A DNA stretch of 9,024 nucleotides from an uncultured Erysipelotrichaceae bacterium. Lineage in GTDB: Bacteria; Bacillota_I; Bacilli_A; Erysipelotrichales; Erysipelotrichaceae. Location of the stretch: contig CALFEZ010000246.1 of assembly GCA_937957895.1 (NCBI GenBank), positions 1 to 9,024 on the forward strand. The letters are read 5' to 3'. Below are positions 6,012 through 9,024 of the stretch, in pieces; the first letter of the stretch is position 1, and each line of letters starts with the position of its first letter. A program made the translations under genes and the position numbers. Under the pieces are notes generated by a model. It saw nothing but the letters and a program-made list of their open reading frames with translations, ran no database searches and was not told the origin of the DNA.

Positions 6012-6890
6012 ATGAGCCTGCAACGATTTTTGATGGACAAAATCGATATAAATCATCCACCGATCATTGCCGTGGCATGTGCGGAGGATGAAGAGGTGAT
6101 CAAAGCCATCGATCAATTGACAAATGAAAATTTTGTTTCAGCTATTTTGATCGGAGATAAAAGCATGATCAACGAAATGCTGAAACAACAACAAAGTGTT
6201 CAAACACATCGCATCATCGATAGTCCTACCAAGCAAGAATCAGTAATGATCGCTATCGATCTAATTCGTCGGGGACAGGCAAACATGCTGATGAAAGGTC
6301 AGATCGACACATCCGTGATTTTAAAAGCCGTGCTTGACAAAGAAAAAGGATTACGCAAAGACAGCTTGCTTTCTCATGTCAGCATTGCACAGCTTGATGA
6401 TCGGACAATCGTTTTTTCCGATGGAGCCATGAACATCGCACCATCGATACAACACAAACAAACGATCATCGATCAGTGTTGTGAGGTGGCGGATCGTTTG
6501 CAGCTGCCTTTTAAACACGTCGGCATCCTTTGTGCCGTGGAAAAAGTTTCCGAGAAGATGCCATGTACACTCGATGCCATCCAACTGAAACATTACGTTA
6601 GTAAACACCACGATGCCATCATCGACGGACCGTTTGCACTTGATAATGCCTTATCAAAGAAGGCAGCAAGTATCAAAAATATCAACAGCCCGATTGCGGG
6701 AGATGTAAATATTCTGATCATGCCCAATATCGAAGCAGGCAATGTTTTTTATAAAACATTGACTTACATTGCCAAAAAAGAAGTGGCAGGCATCATCATG
6801 GGAGCGAAGGTCCCCATCATCATCACTTCACGGGCAGATGATCATCAGACCAAGATCCATGCGATATTGCTTGCTTGTGCGTGTTGCTGA
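6012..6890 (+). CDS. ptb: Phosphate butyryltransferase-like phosphate acyltransferase
   Basis: 292-residue member of the phosphate acetyl/butyryltransferase family, which interconverts acyl-CoA plus phosphate with acyl phosphate plus CoA in the cytosol. Sequence and length (about 300 in clostridial Ptb) fit Ptb better than Pta. Segments recalling clostridial Ptb are AILIGD, NMLMKGQIDT, VLDKEKGLRKDSLLSHV, CAVEKVSEKMPCTLDA, IIDGPFALDNALS, and near the end MPNIEAGNVFYKTLTY, followed by TSRADDHQTK with SRAD at 273-276. The start is set by GGAGGG (6001-6006), five bases before the ATG. It is the third gene of a likely operon with the WYL regulator and the 108-residue protein. No acyl kinase (buk or ack) follows, so the acyl phosphate is either used by a kinase elsewhere or for another purpose. 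Butyryl versus branched or acetyl substrate is not decided by sequence alone. Confidence 0.86.
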   Translation: MSLQRFLMDKIDINHPPIIAVACAEDEEVIKAIDQLTNENFVSAILIGDKSMINEMLKQQQSVQTHRIIDSPTKQESVMIAIDLIRRGQANMLMKGQIDTSVILKAVLDKEKGLRKDSLLSHVSIAQLDDRTIVFSDGAMNIAPSIQHKQTIIDQCCEVADRLQLPFKHVGILCAVEKVSEKMPCTLDAIQLKHYVSKHHDAIIDGPFALDNALSKKAASIKNINSPIAGDVNILIMPNIEAGNVFYKTLTYIAKKEVAGIIMGAKVPIIITSRADDHQTKIHAILLACACC

Positions 6891-6920
6891 AGCATTTTAA
6901 AGGCATCCTTTGATTGGTCA

Positions 6921-6944
6921 TGGTATCATCGTATCGGTGATATC
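6921..6944 (+). promoter_or_regulatory. Extended -10 and inverted repeat at the start of the 6945 gene
   Basis: TGGTATCAT (6921-6929) matches an extended -10 (TGnTATAAT, one mismatch), with no good -35 in front. The same bases start an inverted repeat, GGTATCA (6922-6928) and TGATATC (6938-6944), nine bases apart with one G-T mismatch, ending on the base before the ATG. GGTGAT (6936-6941) inside the right arm matches the 3' part of the Shine-Dalgarno consensus (AGGAGGTGAT). The element could be an operator, a hairpin that masks the ribosome site, or chance. Confidence 0.4.
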
Positions 6945-7271
6945 ATGAAAGAAATAGTAAAACTGTTTGTGATCGATACATTCGCACAAGAACGGATCGA
7001 TGCCGTTTACATCGAAAAAGAAAGACTGTCATTCAGAAGCAAGAACAGCGGTGACATCGTCCTTAATACTTATGACTCTTATTATTGTGAAGCAGCATAT
7101 GAACTGGATGAAGAGAACACAAAGAAATTCTTGTCTTCACTGGATGCTGATTGGGAATCTCTTGAAAAGGTGTTGTCCAAGCGGTTTGTCAATCCGGCAG
7201 GATTGGATCAACTCAAGCGCCACTGTGATCAACATGCGATCACATACCAATACAGTTTCATCATCGGATAA
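6945..7271 (+). CDS. Hypothetical 108-residue protein
   Basis: I do not recognise this family. The 108-residue product has a strand-rich first half with IVKLFVIDTFAQERI, then VYIEKERLSFRS and GDIVLNTYDSYYCEAAYELD. A helical second half follows (NTKKFLSSLDADWESLEKVL), then FVNPAGLDQLKRHC and a final strand ITYQYSFIIG. No signal peptide, membrane helix or known catalytic motif is visible. It lies 54 bases after the ptb-like gene with no strong terminator between, so it could be read through from that operon or from the weak promoter just upstream. The only ribosome site seen is GGTGAT at 6936-6941, which is weaker than its neighbours'. It converges on pepF, with 11 bases between the two stop codons. 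Frame, composition and placement support a real gene. Confidence 0.68.
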   Translation: MKEIVKLFVIDTFAQERIDAVYIEKERLSFRSKNSGDIVLNTYDSYYCEAAYELDEENTKKFLSSLDADWESLEKVLSKRFVNPAGLDQLKRHCDQHAITYQYSFIIG

Positions 7272-7273
7272 AA

Positions 7274-7296
7274 AAAGCTCACTTATCGTGAGCTTT
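7274..7296 (-). terminator. Intrinsic terminator of pepF, possibly bidirectional
   Basis: AAAGCTCAC (7274-7282) and GTGAGCTTT (7288-7296) form a perfect nine-base-pair stem with a five-base loop. On the minus strand the stem runs into six T (complement of 7271-7276), a good terminator for pepF. On the plus strand only TTT follows, so termination of the rightward genes would be weaker. The pepF stop (7283-7285) is in the loop. Confidence 0.8.
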
Positions 7297-9024
7297 CGAT
7301 TTCATCTGTCAACCTAATCATTTCATCGATCATGTCATCGATGATGGCGATCGTGTCATCAAGTGGTTGTTGCGTAGAAAGGTCGATATCGATCATCTTT
7401 GCCAGTTTTATCGGGTCTTTGGTTCCTCCGGATTGTAAGATCGCTTTCCACTTTTCGATGTTTTTGGGATCTTCGATGATTTTCTTGCTAGCCTGGGTCG
7501 AGATGGTAAGTCCGGCACTGTATGTGTAGGGGTATAGTCCCATGTAATAGTGAGGCTGACGCATCCATGTAAACTGAGCTTCTTCATCGATCTTCACGGA
7601 ATCTCCCCAGAAACGTGTAAGCACTTCAATAGTGATCTTTGACAAGGTCGGAGCGACGATGGAACCATTGTTGTCGATGATCTTGTATACTTCCCGCTGA
7701 TAAGCTGCTTCCAAAAGGTGAGTCACGAAATTATGATAATATGTGCGACTGATGATTGTTGCCAGTATCCAACGCTTCATGCGAGGGTCACTGGCTTTTT
7801 CTTTCAGCTTCTGGGCAACCAAAAGTTCATTCATTGTGGAGGGGGCTTCGATAAAGTATAGTGAAGGACGACTGCTGAGGATGTTTTGATGCTTATGAGT
7901 GAAATAGAAGTGTCCGGCATGCCCGATCTCGTGGGCTAAGACGAAACACTCACGCATTCTTTGGGTCCAGCTTATCAAGATATACGGATGTGCACCATAT
8001 GGGCTGGAACAAAATGCTCCTGTGCTTTTACCGATGTTTTGTTCAAAGTCGATCCATCTTTCATCAAAACAGCGATCGACCATTTCGATGTACTCTTTGC
8101 CTAAAGGCTCCAAGCCTTCTTTGATGATGGTCTTTGCATCTTCGATCGTGGTAGATGGTTCAAAATCAGGATCCAAGGGCAGTTTCAAATCAGCAAATGT
8201 CATGGTTTTTAAACCGTGGACTCGTTGCAGCAGTTTTGCATATTTCTGCATGACAGGTGCGAGCTTTTCCATGATCACATCGATCTGGCGATCGTACATG
8301 TCTTTTGTTACTTTCTGATTAAACAGCAAGTAATCGAAAATCGAAGGATACCCGCGCATATCGGCAATCAGTTTTTCCTTGTGGATATGACTCTGATACG
8401 TAGCTGCCATCGTATGCTGATATTTCGAAAGTTGCTTACTAAACGATCTGAATGCTTCATGTCGAATGTCTTTGTCGGTGGCATACTCCAGTTCGTTTTC
8501 AAACAAGACGAAACTTAGTGGATGTTTTTGACCGTTGACTTCAAAATCATCAAACTGCAAATCTGCAAGCTTGCTTCGATTGTAGATGGGATAAAAGGCA
8601 TTCAAGATAGGTGCCAATGCACTCAATGTCTTTTCGACTTCAGGATGGAGCCGATACGGTTTTTGTCGCAACAAGTCATCAACAAAGACATCCAACCCTA
8701 TTGTACGTTCTTTGACACTTTTCAGCACATCTTCATCACAATCACTCAACTCACTTTCGATAAAACTCAAACGACTCATCCCTTTGGAGATCGTGCTGTT
8801 TACTTTGCTGTAGAGTTGTGTGTTATCGCTGTTGGTTTGATCGACGGACAGGTTAAGATGTGCATAGGTCCCACATCGTGTAACTTTGCCGATCAGATCC
8901 ATCCAGTCGTTGATGCATGATACGATCTGATCGACATCATGCAATTTGCCTTGATAGTTTTTCACCATGGTTTCGACATCTTTTTCACAGTCAGACAAAG
9001 CTTCAAGCATACTAGCATCTGACT
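7283..9024 (-). CDS. pepF: Oligoendopeptidase F (M3 family zinc peptidase), 5' end off the window
   Basis: Minus-strand gene with 580 visible codons. PepF is a cytosolic zinc metallopeptidase that cuts oligopeptides, with roles in peptide recycling and nutrition. An N-terminal PepF domain precedes the M3 catalytic domain, whose zinc motif HEIGH lies at 7919-7933 (residues 360-364 counted from the Met at 9010). A likely third ligand Glu follows 24 residues later in FIEAPSTMNE, and the C-terminal HYYMGLYPYTYSAGL corresponds to the substrate-contact region of the family. The frame stays open to the right edge (…SDASMLEALSD). The Met at 9010 has no ribosome site, and PepF proteins are about 600 residues and carry an N-terminal segment before this point, so the true start is probably 15-30 codons beyond the window. 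It faces the operon to its left and has its own terminator. Confidence 0.94.
   Translation of the reverse strand, partial: SDASMLEALSDCEKDVETMVKNYQGKLHDVDQIVSCINDWMDLIGKVTRCGTYAHLNLSVDQTNSDNTQLYSKVNSTISKGMSRLSFIESELSDCDEDVLKSVKERTIGLDVFVDDLLRQKPYRLHPEVEKTLSALAPILNAFYPIYNRSKLADLQFDDFEVNGQKHPLSFVLFENELEYATDKDIRHEAFRSFSKQLSKYQHTMAATYQSHIHKEKLIADMRGYPSIFDYLLFNQKVTKDMYDRQIDVIMEKLAPVMQKYAKLLQRVHGLKTMTFADLKLPLDPDFEPSTTIEDAKTIIKEGLEPLGKEYIEMVDRCFDERWIDFEQNIGKSTGAFCSSPYGAHPYILISWTQRMRECFVLAHEIGHAGHFYFTHKHQNILSSRPSLYFIEAPSTMNELLVAQKLKEKASDPRMKRWILATIISRTYYHNFVTHLLEAAYQREVYKIIDNNGSIVAPTLSKITIEVLTRFWGDSVKIDEEAQFTWMRQPHYYMGLYPYTYSAGLTISTQASKKIIEDPKNIEKWKAILQSGGTKDPIKLAKMIDIDLSTQQPLDDTIAIIDDMIDEMIRLTDEIESSR

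Noticed and set aside
6899..6911. AAAGG and CCTTT hairpin after the ptb-like gene as a terminator
   Set aside because: The stem is only five base pairs and no T-run follows; it is too weak to call.
9008..9010. ATG at 9010 (minus strand) as the start of pepF
   Set aside because: No Shine-Dalgarno precedes it, the frame stays open to the edge, and the family normally has additional N-terminal residues, so the start is probably outside the window.
1..9024. Mobile element, CRISPR array, phage or defence genes
   Set aside because: All genes are ordinary chromosomal types or small unknowns. I saw no long terminal repeats, spaced direct repeats, transposase or integrase motifs.

Overview
The window looks like chromosomal DNA of a low- to moderate-GC Bacillota (Firmicutes). 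An Erysipelotrichia-like or Mollicutes-related lineage is my best guess, but no marker here settles it. The evidence is a dnaK-dnaJ-clpB chaperone block with a CIRCE (HrcA) operator, strong AGGAGG-type ribosome binding sites, a clostridial-type phosphate butyryltransferase and an oligoendopeptidase F. TGA acts as a normal stop (ends of dnaK and the ptb-like gene) and Trp is TGG, so this is not the mycoplasma code.

Left part (1-4452): heat-shock chaperones. The window opens inside dnaK, of which the last 218 codons are present, followed after 44 bases by a complete dnaJ. A terminator hairpin overlaps the dnaJ stop codon. Next come a CIRCE operator and a complete clpB (851 codons) ending in another hairpin terminator. 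DnaK and DnaJ feed aggregated protein to the ClpB disaggregase, so all parts of the bichaperone system except the nucleotide exchange factor lie together. clpB also carries a very good internal Shine-Dalgarno and ATG at codon 147, which should yield a second ClpB isoform without the N-domain.

Middle part (4460-6890): a likely operon. A good extended -10 promoter and a roughly 180-base leader with two inverted repeats precede a WYL-domain transcription regulator. This is followed with no gap by an unrecognised 108-residue acidic protein, and 12 bases later by a phosphate butyryltransferase-like gene. No butyrate kinase gene follows in the window.

Right part (6891-9024): a second unrecognised 108-residue gene with its own possible promoter and an inverted repeat touching its start codon. 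It converges on pepF, an M3-family zinc oligoendopeptidase on the minus strand whose 5' end lies beyond the right edge. A terminator hairpin sits between them, mainly serving pepF.

Coding density is high, and all four of the longest families (DnaK, DnaJ, ClpB, PepF) are intact where visible. I found no mobile element, CRISPR array, tRNA or rRNA. No clearly undescribed system is evident. The items most worth a second look are the ClpB internal start, the single asymmetric CIRCE at clpB, the WYL/108-aa/Ptb operon without a kinase, and the structured WYL leader.
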